This document shows positions 1 to 8,374 of a stretch of 64,000 nt of DNA, piece after piece. Positions within the stretch are counted from its first letter, which is position 1; each line of letters begins with the position of its first letter. The position numbers and the translations under genes were made by a program. The stretch lies in NCBI RefSeq assembly GCF_013205055.1, contig NZ_JABMLF010000001.1:682001-746000 (forward strand), in the 5' to 3' direction. The notes below the pieces were generated by a model that ran no database searches, was not told the origin of the DNA, and saw only the letters and a program-made list of their open reading frames with translations. Origin of the DNA: Rathayibacter sp. VKM Ac-2856 (GTDB lineage Bacteria; Actinomycetota; Actinomycetes; Actinomycetales; Microbacteriaceae).

Positions 1-470
1 ATGACGATCGACATCACGATCGCGAGCAGCAGGGTCGGGAACGCGTAGATGGCGTCGCAGATCACGACGAGCACGCGGTCGAGCCAGCCGCCGAGGTAGC
101 CGGAGACGAGGCCGAGGAAGACGCCGAGGAAGATCGACAGCACGACCGCGACCACGATGACGAGGAACGCGGTCTGCGCGCCCCAGAGCACGCGGGAGAG
201 GACGTCGTAGCCGCCGACGGTCGTGCCGAGCAGGTGCTCGGCGCTCGGCGGCTGCTGCGCGCCGAACGACTCGGTGCCGGTGCGCAGCTGCGAGTAGCCG
301 TACGGCGCGATCAGCGGGGCGAAGGCGGCGACGAGGAGGAACGCGCCGGTGATGACGAGACCGGTGACGAGCATCCCGCGCTGGAGCCCGACGCTCTGGC
401 GGAGCTGGCGGAGGACCGGCAGCCGGTCGGCGAGGCGGCGGCGCGGGCGCGCCGGAGTGGTGGTGCTCAT
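1..470 (-). CDS. ABC transporter permease, DppC/OppC type (3' end outside window)
   Basis: This is the second inner-membrane permease of a dipeptide/oligopeptide/nickel-type ABC importer. Reading leftward from an ATG at 470, the protein starts MSTTTPARPRR and has a cytoplasmic basic N-terminus. A first membrane segment (about residues 35-55) is followed by the LLGTTVGGYDVLSRVLWGAQ region, typical of the N-terminal extension and start of the BPD_transp_1 domain in DppC/OppC proteins. About 156 residues are inside the window; the rest, including the EAA loop that contacts the ATPase, lies beyond position 1. It begins 3 bases after the stop of the partner permease, so the two are translated together. 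The family is clear; the substrate is not. Confidence 0.85.
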   Translation of the reverse strand, partial: MSTTTPARPRRRLADRLPVLRQLRQSVGLQRGMLVTGLVITGAFLLVAAFAPLIAPYGYSQLRTGTESFGAQQPPSAEHLLGTTVGGYDVLSRVLWGAQTAFLVIVVAVVLSIFLGVFLGLVSGYLGGWLDRVLVVICDAIYAFPTLLLAIVMSIV

Positions 471-473
471 GGG

Positions 474-1553
474 TCAGTACCTCACTCGCGGGTCGATGAG
501 CGCCGCGATGACGTCGACGATGAAGTTGGTCAGCGCCACGATCACGGCCAGCAGGGCGACGATGCCCTGCACGGCGACGAAGTCGCGCGCCTGGAGGTAC
601 TCGGCCAGCTGGAAGCCGAGGCCCTTCCACTCGAAGGTCGTCTCCGTCAGCACGGCACCGCCGAGCAGCAGGGCGATCTGCAGGCCGATGACGGTGATGA
701 TCGGGATGAGCGCCGGGCGGTACGCGTGCGTGCGGACCAGGCGGAACTCGCTCACGCCGCGCGAGCGGGCGGCGTCGACGTAGTCGGTCCCGAGGGTGCC
801 GATCACGTTGGTGCGGACGAGGCGGAGGAAGATGCCCGCGGTCAGCAGGCCCAGCGCGACCGCCGGCAGCACCGCGTGCGAGAGCACGTCGGCCACGGCG
901 GCGGGATCGCCGGTCTGGATCGCGTCGATCAGGTAGATGCCGGTCTTGTTCTCGAGGAACTGCAGCGAGAGCTCGGTGTTCGTCGTCGCGCGGCCGGCCA
1001 CGGGGAACCACTTGAGCCAGACCGAGAAGACCAGCTTGAGCAGGAGACCCGCGAAGAAGACGGGGGTCGCGTAGCAGAGGATCGCGAAGATGCGCAGGAC
1101 CGCGTCGGGCGTGCGGTCGCGGTGGTAGGCGGCGAGCATCCCGAGCGGGATGCCGACCAGGAACGCCACGATCAGGGCGTAGAAGGCGAGCTCGACGGTC
1201 GCGGCGCCGTAGGTCAGCAGCACCTCGGTCACCGGGCGGTTGTCGCTCAGCGTGGTGCCGAAGTCGCCGCGCAGCAGGTTGCCGAGGTACTCGAAGTACT
1301 GCACGATCAGCGGCCGGTCGTAGCCGGCGGCGGCCACGCGCTCGGCCAGCTGGTCGGCGGTGAGCCTGCCTCCCAGCGCCGCGGTGATCGGGTCGCCCGT
1401 GGAGCGCATGAGGAGGAACACCATCGTCACGAGGATGAAGACGGTCGGGATGATGAGCAGGAAGCGGACGAGCAGGTAGCGCCCGAGCCCTCCTCCTGAG
1501 CCGCGCGGACGCCGGGTGGGCGCCGTCGCCGCAGCCGTCGTGGCTGTCGTCAC
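474..1553 (-). CDS. ABC transporter permease, DppB/OppB type
   Basis: First permease of the same peptide/nickel-type importer, 359 aa from a GTG at 1553 (VTTATTAAATAPTRRPRG). After an Ala/Thr-rich basic N-terminus comes the classical DppB opening RYLLVRFLLIIPTVFILVTM, then a large periplasmic loop (about residues 60-120) and five more membrane segments. An EAA-like cytoplasmic loop is visible around DYVDAARSRGVSEFRLV, and the usual ending DVIAALIDPRVRY is present. The reading frame stays open upstream, but the solute-binding gene and a strong hairpin lie there, and the GTG gives the family's normal length. It is the middle gene of a binding protein-permease-permease operon; ATPase genes are expected to the left of the window. 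Confidence 0.9.
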   Translation of the reverse strand: MTTATTAAATAPTRRPRGSGGGLGRYLLVRFLLIIPTVFILVTMVFLLMRSTGDPITAALGGRLTADQLAERVAAAGYDRPLIVQYFEYLGNLLRGDFGTTLSDNRPVTEVLLTYGAATVELAFYALIVAFLVGIPLGMLAAYHRDRTPDAVLRIFAILCYATPVFFAGLLLKLVFSVWLKWFPVAGRATTNTELSLQFLENKTGIYLIDAIQTGDPAAVADVLSHAVLPAVALGLLTAGIFLRLVRTNVIGTLGTDYVDAARSRGVSEFRLVRTHAYRPALIPIITVIGLQIALLLGGAVLTETTFEWKGLGFQLAEYLQARDFVAVQGIVALLAVIVALTNFIVDVIAALIDPRVRY

Positions 1554-1573
1554 GTGATGCCTTTCGTGGAGAA

Positions 1574-1608
1574 CGGCCGGCGCCTCCCGGGTGGGGAGGC
1601 GCCGGCCG
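1574..1608 (-). terminator. strong intercistronic hairpin between binding protein and permease
   Basis: A 15-bp perfect stem (arms 1574-1588 and 1594-1608, left arm CGGCCGGCGCCTCCC) closes a 5-base loop in the 65-base gap after the solute-binding gene. No T-tract follows on the minus strand. It more likely acts as a partial terminator or an RNase-blocking mRNA stabiliser that keeps binding-protein levels above permease levels, as is usual for ABC importers. That role is inferred. Confidence 0.6.
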
Positions 1609-1618
1609 GAGGGGTGGA

Positions 1619-3256
1619 TCAGCCCTTGCTGAGCGCCGCGTAGCGGAACTTGAACGAGGCGTCGAGGGTGTCCTCGGCTCCGCTCACGGTGCTGCCGACG
1701 ACCGCGACCTGCGAGCCCTGGAGGTAGGGCAGGGTCGACAGCTGCGCCGCGACCTTGTCCTGGATCTCCTCGATCAGCGCGGTGCGCGCATCGGCGTCCG
1801 TCGTCGAGACCTGCTCGGCGATGAGGCTCTGCACGTCGGCGTCGTCGAAGTGGTTCGCGAGGAAGTTCTCCTTGATGAAGAACGGCGACAGGTAGTTGTC
1901 GGCGTCGGAGTAGTCCGGGAACCAGCCGAGCTGGTACGCCGGGTAGACGTCGCTCGAGCGGTCCTTGGAGTACTGGACCCACTCGGTCGTCTGCAGGTTC
2001 ACGGTGAACAGGCCGGTCGACTCGAGCTGGTCCTTGATCAGCGCGTACTCGTCGCCCGAGGACGGACCGTAGTGGTCGTTCGAGTACTGCAGGTTGAGGG
2101 TGACCGGGGTGGTCACGCCTGCGGCCTGGAGCGTGGCCGCCGCCTTGTCGGCGTCGGCACCGCCCTGGCCGTCGCCGTAGAGGCCCTTGAGCGACTCGGT
2201 CGCGCCGGTGAGGCCCGCCGGGACGTAGGAGTACAGCGGCGTGTAGGTGCCCTTGTAGACTTGGTCGGCGATCTCGTCGCGGTCGATGAGGTCCGCGGCC
2301 GCCTGGCGCACGGCCAGCGCCTTCGCGGCGTCGGCCTCGGGGGTCGTCGCGCCGAAGGGCTGGGTGTCGAAGTTGAAGACGATGTAGCGGATCTCGCCGC
2401 CGGGACCGTCGACGACCTTGACGGCGTCGTTCCCGCGGAGGTCCTCGACGTCGGTCGCGGAGAGGCTCCGGTACGCGACGTCGATGTTGCCCTCCTGGAT
2501 GTCCAGCTTGAGGTTCGAGCTGTCCGCGTAGTACTTGACGTTGACGGTGCCCGTCTTCGCCTCGCCGAGCACGCCCTGGTAGTCGTCGTACGCCTTGTAC
2601 TGGATGAGGTTGTTCACGTCGTAGTTGGCGATCGTGTACTGCCCGGCGAACGCGTCACCCGAGACGATGTCGTCGTCGGCGGTCAGCTCGTCGGCCGAGA
2701 AGACCTCCTCGTCCACGATCGGGCCGGCGGGGCTCGAGAGGATCTGCGGGAAGGTCTGGTCGTTGTCCGACTTCAGCGTGAAGACGACGGTGGTGTCGTC
2801 CGGCGCCGCGACGCTGTCGAGGTTCGCGAGGAGCGACGACGGGCCGTTCTCGGCCGCGATCGCGACCTGGCGGTCGAAGGAGAACTTGACGTCAGAGGAG
2901 GTCAGGTCGTGGCCGTTGGCCCACTTGAGGCCCTCCTTGAGCGTGACCGTGTACTCGGTCGGCGCCGTGAACTCCGCCGACTCGGCGATGTCCGGCTCGA
3001 CGTCCGGGCTGCCGTAGGGGGTGTTCATCAGGAACGGGAACACCTGGTTCATCACGGCGAAGGAGCCGTTGTCGTACGAGCCCGCGGGGTCGAGGGTGGT
3101 GATCTTGTCGGTGGTGCCGATGGTGAGCGTGCCGCCGGCGGCGCCGCCGGTCGAGTCCCCGCCGCCGGCGGAGCAGCCCGCCAGCACGAGCGCGACCGCG
3201 GCGAAGCCCGCTGCCGTGCCGAGCGCCCGCGAACCGCGGGTGAATCCGGATGTCAT
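1619..3256 (-). CDS. extracellular solute-binding lipoprotein, family 5 (peptide/nickel)
   Basis: Substrate-binding protein of the importer, 545 aa from an ATG at 3256. A lipoprotein signal peptide is clear: MTSGFTRGSRALG, a hydrophobic stretch, then the lipobox LAGC with the lipidated Cys at residue 28, followed by a Gly/Ser linker. The mature part has SBP_bac_5 features: ITTLDPAGSYDNGS near the start, YTVTLKEGLKWANGHDLTSSDVKFS (the family signature region), and a late GWFPDYSDADNYLSPFF. The start is favoured over upstream in-frame codons by the signal peptide and by an AGGAAGAGG ribosome site 9 bases ahead. It heads the operon with the two permeases. The ligand, a peptide or another small molecule, cannot be told. 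Confidence 0.92.
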   Translation of the reverse strand: MTSGFTRGSRALGTAAGFAAVALVLAGCSAGGGDSTGGAAGGTLTIGTTDKITTLDPAGSYDNGSFAVMNQVFPFLMNTPYGSPDVEPDIAESAEFTAPTEYTVTLKEGLKWANGHDLTSSDVKFSFDRQVAIAAENGPSSLLANLDSVAAPDDTTVVFTLKSDNDQTFPQILSSPAGPIVDEEVFSADELTADDDIVSGDAFAGQYTIANYDVNNLIQYKAYDDYQGVLGEAKTGTVNVKYYADSSNLKLDIQEGNIDVAYRSLSATDVEDLRGNDAVKVVDGPGGEIRYIVFNFDTQPFGATTPEADAAKALAVRQAAADLIDRDEIADQVYKGTYTPLYSYVPAGLTGATESLKGLYGDGQGGADADKAAATLQAAGVTTPVTLNLQYSNDHYGPSSGDEYALIKDQLESTGLFTVNLQTTEWVQYSKDRSSDVYPAYQLGWFPDYSDADNYLSPFFIKENFLANHFDDADVQSLIAEQVSTTDADARTALIEEIQDKVAAQLSTLPYLQGSQVAVVGSTVSGAEDTLDASFKFRYAALSKG

Positions 3257-3553
3257 CTCCGTCTGCCTCTTCCTGTCAGAAATCGGATGCGGCCGTCGGC
3301 GTGGAACGCTTACCCGCGGCGCAGAGTCCGACTCGCACGGAATCCGAGCGGAGCGGTGTCGCACCGGCGCACAGTCTTTCAGGCGCACGGTGATCTCTGG
3401 GCGCGCGGGGTCCACGACGCTGAGCGCCCGCATTGCTGTTCCTCAGTGGTAACACATGCGGGAGCGCTCTCCGAACCGGCGGGAGCCCCTGCGCGTTTTC
3501 TTCACACGACTGCAACACGCTCCCCCTGCAGGGCCCGGCACGGCCGGGAGTCG
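3257..3553. other. intergenic region upstream of the importer and downstream of dnaG
   Basis: There is no coding signal in these roughly 300 bases. Next to the dnaG stop lies a small 6-bp GC stem with a 3-base loop (3534-3548, CCCGGC/GCCGGG), a possible weak terminator without a T-run. The importer promoter must lie in this gap, but I could not pick out a convincing -35/-10 pair. Confidence 0.4.
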
Positions 3554-5407
3554 TCACTCGGTGCGCAGCGCGCGCTTCTCGCGCTCCAGCTCGACCAGGC
3601 GGACCTGCACGGCGCGGGAGAGCACGGGATCGGACGAGGCGCGCTGCAGGGCGCCGCGCAGCTCGGCGATCTCGCGCAGCAGGTCGCGCTCGATCAGCGA
3701 GATCGCGACGTCCTTCGAGTAGCGGGCGAGCCCCGCCTCGTCGGCCGCCGGGATCGGCGCGACGGCGAGCTGGCGCACGAGCGAGGCGAACGGCCCGGGG
3801 ACGTCGGCCGCGACGTGCTCGACCCAGTCGCGGTCCTGGGCGCGCTCGAGGTTGGCGACGACGGCGTCGCGGACGACGCGGAGGGTCTCGTTCGTGACCG
3901 CGGCGTGCGCGGCCCGGGCGAGCAGGCTCTCCCCCATCGCCTGCGGCAGCTGGAGCATCGCCATCAGCGCCTCGCGCTCGATCCGGGTGACGACGTCGAC
4001 GGGCAGGTCGGCGAGGCGGGCGCCGGCGGGGGCCTCCGGCGCGTCCTCCTGCGGGCGCTCGTCGCGGCCGCCGGGGGCGTTCCGCGCCCGGGAGCCGGCG
4101 GAGCGGACGGCGGAGTTGACCTCGGACATGTCGAGCCCGAGCATCCGGGCCAGCTCGCGCGAGTAGCCGGGGCGCAGGGCGGGGTCGCGGATCTCGGCGA
4201 CGACGGGGGCGGCGGCGCGCAGGGCGGCGATCCGGCCCTCGACCGTGTCGAGGTCGTAGCGCGCGAGCAGCTGGCGGATGACGAACTCGAACATCGGCTT
4301 CTTGTCGTCGATGAGGCGGCGGACCGCGTCGTCGCCGCGGTTGAGGCGCAGGTCGCACGGGTCCAGGCCCTCGGGCGCGACGGCGACGAAGGTCTGCGCG
4401 GCGAAGCGGTGCTCCTCCTGGAACGCGCGCATGGCGGCCTTCTGGCCGGCCGCGTCGGGGTCGAACGTGAAGACGACCTCGCCGACGCCGCTGTCGTCGC
4501 CGAGCACCCGCCGGAGGACCTTGATGTGGTCGACGCCGAAGGAGGTGCCGCAGGTCGCGACCGCGGTGGTCACGCCGGCTAGATGGCAGGCCATCACGTC
4601 GGTGTAGCCCTCGACGACGACGACCCGGTGGCCGCGGGAGATGTCCCGCTTGGCGAGGTCGAGCCCGTAGAGCACCTGGGACTTGTGGTAGACGGGCGAC
4701 TCGGGGGTGTTCAGGTACTTCGGTCCCTTGTCCTCCTCGAGGAGGCGGCGGGCGCCGAAGCCGACGGTCTGGCCGGTGACGTCGCGGATCGGCCAGACGA
4801 GGCGGCCGCGGAAGCGGTCGTAGACGCCGCCGCGGTTGCTGCTGCTGACGAGGCCCGCGGTGGTGAGCTCCTCCTCGGAGAAGCCGCGGCGCTTCAGCGC
4901 GGTGGTGAGGCCGTCCCAGCCGTCGGGGGCGAAGCCGACGCCGAAGCGGTCGGCGGCGGCGCGGTCGAAGCCGCGCTCGCCGAGGAAGCGGCGGCCGACG
5001 TCGGCGCCGGGGGTCGCGAGCTGCTCGCGGAAGAACTCCTCGGCGGCGTTGTTCGCGGCGATGAGGCGGGCGCGGCCGCCGGTCTCGGGGGCCTGGCCGC
5101 CGCCCTCCTCGTACTGCAGCGGGAAGCCGATGCGGCCGGCGAGCCGCTCGACGGTCTCGCTGAACGAGGTGTGGTCCATCTTCATGACGAAGCTGTAGAC
5201 GTCGCCCGACTCCTGGCAGCCGAAGCAGTGGTAGAAGCCGGCCTGGGGGCGCACGTGGAAGCTCGGGCTGCGCTCGTCGTGGAACGGGCAGAGCCCCTTG
5301 AGCGATCCGACGCCCGCCGACTTCAGGGTCACGTACTCGCCGACGACGTCCGCGATGTTGACCCTGGCCTTGACCTCCTCGACATCCGTCTGTCGAATCC
5401 GAGGCAT
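3554..5407 (-). CDS. dnaG: DNA primase DnaG
   Basis: Replicative primase that makes RNA primers for DnaB-driven forks, 617 aa. The N-terminal CHC2 zinc finger has ligands C40, H43, C61 and C64 (CPFHDERSPSF ... YHCFGCQ). The DnaG core follows with the RNAP-basin motif and the TOPRIM segment VVVEGYTDVMACHLAG (about residues 260-275), then FTFDPDAAG with the metal-binding acidic residues. The C-terminal part (after about 440) would bind DnaB. The ATG at 5407 is chosen because a -10 hexamer TACGAT ends 7 bases before it; the other in-frame ATG at 5416 lies inside that hexamer. The gene is separated from dgt by a 486-bp repeat-filled gap and so is likely transcribed on its own. Confidence 0.96.
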   Translation of the reverse strand: MPRIRQTDVEEVKARVNIADVVGEYVTLKSAGVGSLKGLCPFHDERSPSFHVRPQAGFYHCFGCQESGDVYSFVMKMDHTSFSETVERLAGRIGFPLQYEEGGGQAPETGGRARLIAANNAAEEFFREQLATPGADVGRRFLGERGFDRAAADRFGVGFAPDGWDGLTTALKRRGFSEEELTTAGLVSSSNRGGVYDRFRGRLVWPIRDVTGQTVGFGARRLLEEDKGPKYLNTPESPVYHKSQVLYGLDLAKRDISRGHRVVVVEGYTDVMACHLAGVTTAVATCGTSFGVDHIKVLRRVLGDDSGVGEVVFTFDPDAAGQKAAMRAFQEEHRFAAQTFVAVAPEGLDPCDLRLNRGDDAVRRLIDDKKPMFEFVIRQLLARYDLDTVEGRIAALRAAAPVVAEIRDPALRPGYSRELARMLGLDMSEVNSAVRSAGSRARNAPGGRDERPQEDAPEAPAGARLADLPVDVVTRIEREALMAMLQLPQAMGESLLARAAHAAVTNETLRVVRDAVVANLERAQDRDWVEHVAADVPGPFASLVRQLAVAPIPAADEAGLARYSKDVAISLIERDLLREIAELRGALQRASSDPVLSRAVQVRLVELEREKRALRTE

Positions 5408-5414
5408 GCCTCCC

Positions 5415-5420
5415 ATCGTA
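5415..5420 (-). promoter_or_regulatory. -10 element for leaderless dnaG mRNA
   Basis: TACGAT on the minus strand is followed by 7 bases and the dnaG ATG, the spacing expected when transcription starts at or next to the start codon. No recognisable -35 was found. Inferred from the motif only. Confidence 0.5.
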
Positions 5421-5555
5421 TCCGCCGCCACCCCCGCCCCGACCGAGTCCGCCGTTTCCGCACGGCCTCTCCGCGCCCTCCTCGACCAGCAAGCACGGCG
5501 CACCGCCGCTGTCTGAAGCACGCGCCCCTCCGCCGTGCGAAGCACGCGGCCGCCA

Positions 5556-5656
5556 CCATGCTGGTCGAGTAGCCGCGGAACGCGGCGTATCGAGACCCAC
5601 CCCTCGACCACGTCGGTCTCGATACGGCCGCTCCGCGCCCTACTCGACCAGCATGG
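5556..5656. repeat. dispersed inverted repeat, copy 1 (about 100 bp), with a degenerate half copy beside it
   Basis: The left arm runs from CCATGCTGGTCGAGTAG to CGTATCGAGACC. The right arm runs from GGTCTCGATACG to CTACTCGACCAGCATGG and is its reverse complement apart from the inner part. Inside each arm is a small stem (here CCGCG-gaa-CGCGG). The same family recurs at 17433, 30223, 36880 and 37797. A degenerate right arm lies at about 5462-5491. It sits between dnaG and dgt. Reading frames through it (…GYSTSM… or …MLVE…) are artefacts of the repeat. Confidence 0.9.
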
Positions 5657-5789
5657 AGGCGAGAAGGAGCGGCCGCACGACGAGCACGTCGCAGGGTGCA
5701 GCCGAACGTGTGATCCGCGTGCCAGCGGATCGCGCTAGGCGTCCGCTCCCCGCTCTGCGGAACGCACCACCTCGAGGAGCCGACCGCGC

Positions 5790-5862
5790 GGACGCCCGGC
5801 AGGGACGGGCGTCCCAGCAAGCACAGCCCGACTGCGCGGACGCCGGGCAGGGACCGGCGTCC
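5790..5862. repeat. two tandem GC-rich hairpins of one repeat unit
   Basis: Two units of about 48 bp, each starting GCGCGGACGCC, form hairpins with arms 5790-5797/5807-5814 (GGACGCCC/GGGCGTCC) and 5838-5846/5854-5862 (GGACGCCGG/CCGGCGTCC). The units differ by compensating changes, so both stay paired. They lie just past the dgt terminator, downstream of dgt. Function unknown. Confidence 0.7.
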
Positions 5863-5867
5863 GACGA

Positions 5868-5890
5868 GAAGCGGGGCTACGCCCCGCTTC
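5868..5890 (-). terminator. terminator of dgt-dusB
   Basis: A perfect 10-bp stem (GAAGCGGGGC / GCCCCGCTTC) with a 3-base loop starts 4 bases after the dgt stop codon. There is no long T-run, as is common for actinobacterial terminators. Confidence 0.65.
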
Positions 5891-5893
5891 GAG

Positions 5894-7147
5894 TCAGTGG
5901 CACAGCCGCTCGAACCAGCTGAGCGCGCTCTGGTCGGTGAGGTTGGCCACCTGGTCGACGACGACCCGGCGGCGGGCGTCGTCGCTGGGGGCGGCGTTCC
6001 AGTCCTCGGCGAAGCCGGCGTCGAGGGCGCCGGCGCCGCGCTCGAGGAGGGTGTCGGCGAGGCGGGTGAGCACCTCGCGCTGCTGGGCGTAGATGGGCTG
6101 GCGGGTGTTGCGGGACATCACGAAGGTGGCGACGATGCCCTTCAGCACGGCGATCTCGGCCTGCTGCTCGCGCGGGACGACGACGTGGCCGCCGAAGCGG
6201 ACGAGGTCGGGGTGCGAGTAGGCGGCGCGGGTGGCCTCGGTGGCGGAGCCGGCGAAGCGGCCGATGAGCTGGCTGGTGAGGTTCTTCAGCCGGGCCTGGT
6301 CGCGGCGCGAGCCGTCCCAGGAGTCGACCCAGACGTCGAGGGAGTCGAGGCGGTCGAAGGCCTCGACGAGCTCGTCGTGCCCGATCTCGCCGCCCACCCA
6401 GGAGTGCATCGACTCGACCAGGTCGTCGTGGTCGGTGCGGGAGCCGAGGGCGGCGACGTCGATGTAGCCGGAGAACACCGCGTCCTCGAAGTCGTGCACC
6501 GAGTAGGCGATGTCGTCGGAGAGGTCCATCACCTCGGCCTCGATGCAGCGGACTCCCTCGGGGGCGCCCTCCCGCATCCAGGTGAAGGCGGGCTCGTCGT
6601 CGGCGTAGAAGCCGTACTTCGCACGACCGGACGGGTCGGCGACGGAGCGGGTGTCGGGCCAGGGGTACTTGCAGCTGGCGTCGAGGCTCGACCGGGTGAG
6701 GTTCAGCCCGTAGGGGCGGTCGTCGTCGCCGAACACCTTCGGCTCGAGGCGGGTGAGCAGGCGGAAGGTCTGCGCGTTGCCCTCGAAGCCGCCGATCGAC
6801 TCGGCCCACGTGTTGAGCGCGCGCTCGCCGTTGTGGCCGAACGGCGGGTGGCCGATGTCGTGAGCGAGGCAGGCCGTGTCGACGACGTCGGGGTCGAGGT
6901 CGAGGCTGGTGGCGAGCTCGCGGCCGATCTGGGCGACCTCGAGCGAGTGGGTCAGCCGGTTGCGCGCGAAGTCGACGCCCGCCGTGGGGCTCAGCACCTG
7001 GGTCTTCGCCGCCAGGCGCCGCAGCGAGCTGGAGTGGAAGAGCCGGGCGCGGTCACGGGCGAAGTCGGAGCGGCGGGTGCTGTGGTCCTCCGGCAGGAAC
7101 CGCTCGACGTCGACGAGCGAGTACCCCCAGAGCGCGCGGTCATCCAC
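5894..7147 (-). CDS. dgt: deoxyguanosinetriphosphate triphosphohydrolase-like protein
   Basis: HD-domain dNTPase that hydrolyses dNTPs to deoxynucleoside and tripolyphosphate, 417 aa. The conserved opening FARDRARLFHSSSLRRLAAKTQV is present. The metal-binding HD motif is in LTHSLEVAQIGRE and ACLAHDIGHPPFGHNGE (about residues 85-125), and a later conserved Asp sits in MDLSDDIAYSVHDFEDA. The start is a GTG at 7147 that overlaps the dusB stop by 8 bases, so it is probably translationally coupled. Family members of this length in actinobacteria are usually annotated dGTPase; substrate preference cannot be read from the sequence. Confidence 0.93.
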   Translation of the reverse strand: MDDRALWGYSLVDVERFLPEDHSTRRSDFARDRARLFHSSSLRRLAAKTQVLSPTAGVDFARNRLTHSLEVAQIGRELATSLDLDPDVVDTACLAHDIGHPPFGHNGERALNTWAESIGGFEGNAQTFRLLTRLEPKVFGDDDRPYGLNLTRSSLDASCKYPWPDTRSVADPSGRAKYGFYADDEPAFTWMREGAPEGVRCIEAEVMDLSDDIAYSVHDFEDAVFSGYIDVAALGSRTDHDDLVESMHSWVGGEIGHDELVEAFDRLDSLDVWVDSWDGSRRDQARLKNLTSQLIGRFAGSATEATRAAYSHPDLVRFGGHVVVPREQQAEIAVLKGIVATFVMSRNTRQPIYAQQREVLTRLADTLLERGAGALDAGFAEDWNAAPSDDARRRVVVDQVANLTDQSALSWFERLCH

Positions 7148-8312
7148 CGCTGTGGTGGATCTCGGCGGCCGACACGGCGTCGCGCTGATCGGCGTTCAGC
7201 TCGCGGGACTCGAGCCAGCGGTCGGGCAGGGACGGCGTCTTCGGCGAGCCCGCGCGGCCGCGCTGGCCCTCCGCCGCCTCGCCGGGGTACGGCACGTCGG
7301 GGTCGAGCGTGGCGAGCAGCTCGTCGAGCTCGGCGAGGGTGACGACCGAGGCCATCCGGGCGCGGAGGTCGCCGCCGACGGGGTAGCCCTTGAAGTACCA
7401 CGCGACGTGCTTGCGGATGTCGCGGCAGCCGCGCTCCTCGCTCTCGAAGAACTCGCAGATGAGCTGGGCGTGGCGGCGGAAGGCCGTGGCGACCTGCCCG
7501 AGGGTCGGCGTGAAGCGCTCGTCCGACCCGGCGAAGGCGGCCGCGAGGTCGCCGAAGAGCCACGGCCGGCCGAGGCAGCCGCGGCCGACGACGACGCCGT
7601 CGCAGCCGGTCTCGCTCATCATCCGCAGCGCGTCCTCGGCCGACCAGATGTCGCCGTTGCCGAGCACGGGGACGGCGGAGATCGCCTCCTTGAGGGTCGC
7701 GATCGCCGACCAGTCGGCCTGGCCGCTGTAGAACTCGGAGGCGGTGCGGGCGTGCAGCGCGATCGACGCCACTCCCGCGCCCTCCGCGGCCCGGCCGGCC
7801 TCGAGGTAGGTGAGATGGTCCGAGTCGATGCCCTTGCGCATCTTGACGGTCAGCGGGACGTCGCCCGCGGCCTTCACCGCGCCCTCGACGATCTGCCGGA
7901 ACAGCGGGAGCTTCCACGGCAGGGCCGCTCCCCCGCCCTTCCGGGTGACCTTCGCGACGGGGCAGCCGAAGTTGAGGTCGATGTGGTCGGCGCGGTCCTC
8001 CGCGACGAGCATGGTGACCGCCTCGGCGACCGTCTTCGGGTCGACGCCGTAGAGCTGGATCGAGCGGACCTTCTCGCTCGGGTGGTGGCGGATGAGGCGC
8101 ATCGACTCCGGCGTGCGCTCGACGAGCGCGCGGGAGGTGATCATCTCGCTGACGTACAGGCCGTTGCCGAACTCGCGGCAGAGCCGGCGGAAGGCGGTGT
8201 TGGTGATCCCGGCCATGGGCGCGAGGACGACGGGGGCGTCGAGTTCGAGGGGGCCGATCCGGAGCGCCGGCGCGGTGCGCGCGGGCGGGGCGGCCATGAG
8301 AGTGGAGGACAT
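7140..8312 (-). CDS. dusB: tRNA-dihydrouridine synthase, DusB family
   Basis: FMN-dependent enzyme that reduces uridines in the tRNA D-loop to dihydrouridine, 390 aa. The TIM-barrel starts with APVVLAPMAGITNTAFRRLC, the family signature. The catalytic Cys is in DLNFGCPVAKVTRKGGGAAL, and FMN-phosphate contacts are expected near NGDIWSAEDA and VVGRGCLGRPWLF. The C-terminal helical domain begins around residue 260. ATG 8312 is used, with GGGAG 10 bases upstream; a second ATG five codons on is possible. It is the first gene of the dusB-dgt pair and is divergent from the YbaK-type gene, with 62 bases between starts. Confidence 0.95.
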   Translation of the reverse strand: MSSTLMAAPPARTAPALRIGPLELDAPVVLAPMAGITNTAFRRLCREFGNGLYVSEMITSRALVERTPESMRLIRHHPSEKVRSIQLYGVDPKTVAEAVTMLVAEDRADHIDLNFGCPVAKVTRKGGGAALPWKLPLFRQIVEGAVKAAGDVPLTVKMRKGIDSDHLTYLEAGRAAEGAGVASIALHARTASEFYSGQADWSAIATLKEAISAVPVLGNGDIWSAEDALRMMSETGCDGVVVGRGCLGRPWLFGDLAAAFAGSDERFTPTLGQVATAFRRHAQLICEFFESEERGCRDIRKHVAWYFKGYPVGGDLRARMASVVTLAELDELLATLDPDVPYPGEAAEGQRGRAGSPKTPSLPDRWLESRELNADQRDAVSAAEIHHSGG

Positions 8313-8374
8313 CGGTATCGATTCTCCCAGATCCTGTGTTGGGGAAGGCGAGTCGAGCGGAGAGGTGTGGACGG

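Noticed and set aside
1850-4582. Very long plus-strand frames such as 1850-4582, 59125-61920 and 46647-49076
   Set aside because: They are antisense to clear genes (binding protein/dnaG, cyd genes, leuS), have Arg/Gly/Asp-biased composition from GC-rich codon complement, and match no family.
5329-5820. Frames reading ...GYSTSM... or ...MLVE through the dispersed palindromes
   Set aside because: The same peptide arises at every copy because the DNA repeat is conserved; the variation keeps stems paired in place of preserving codons.
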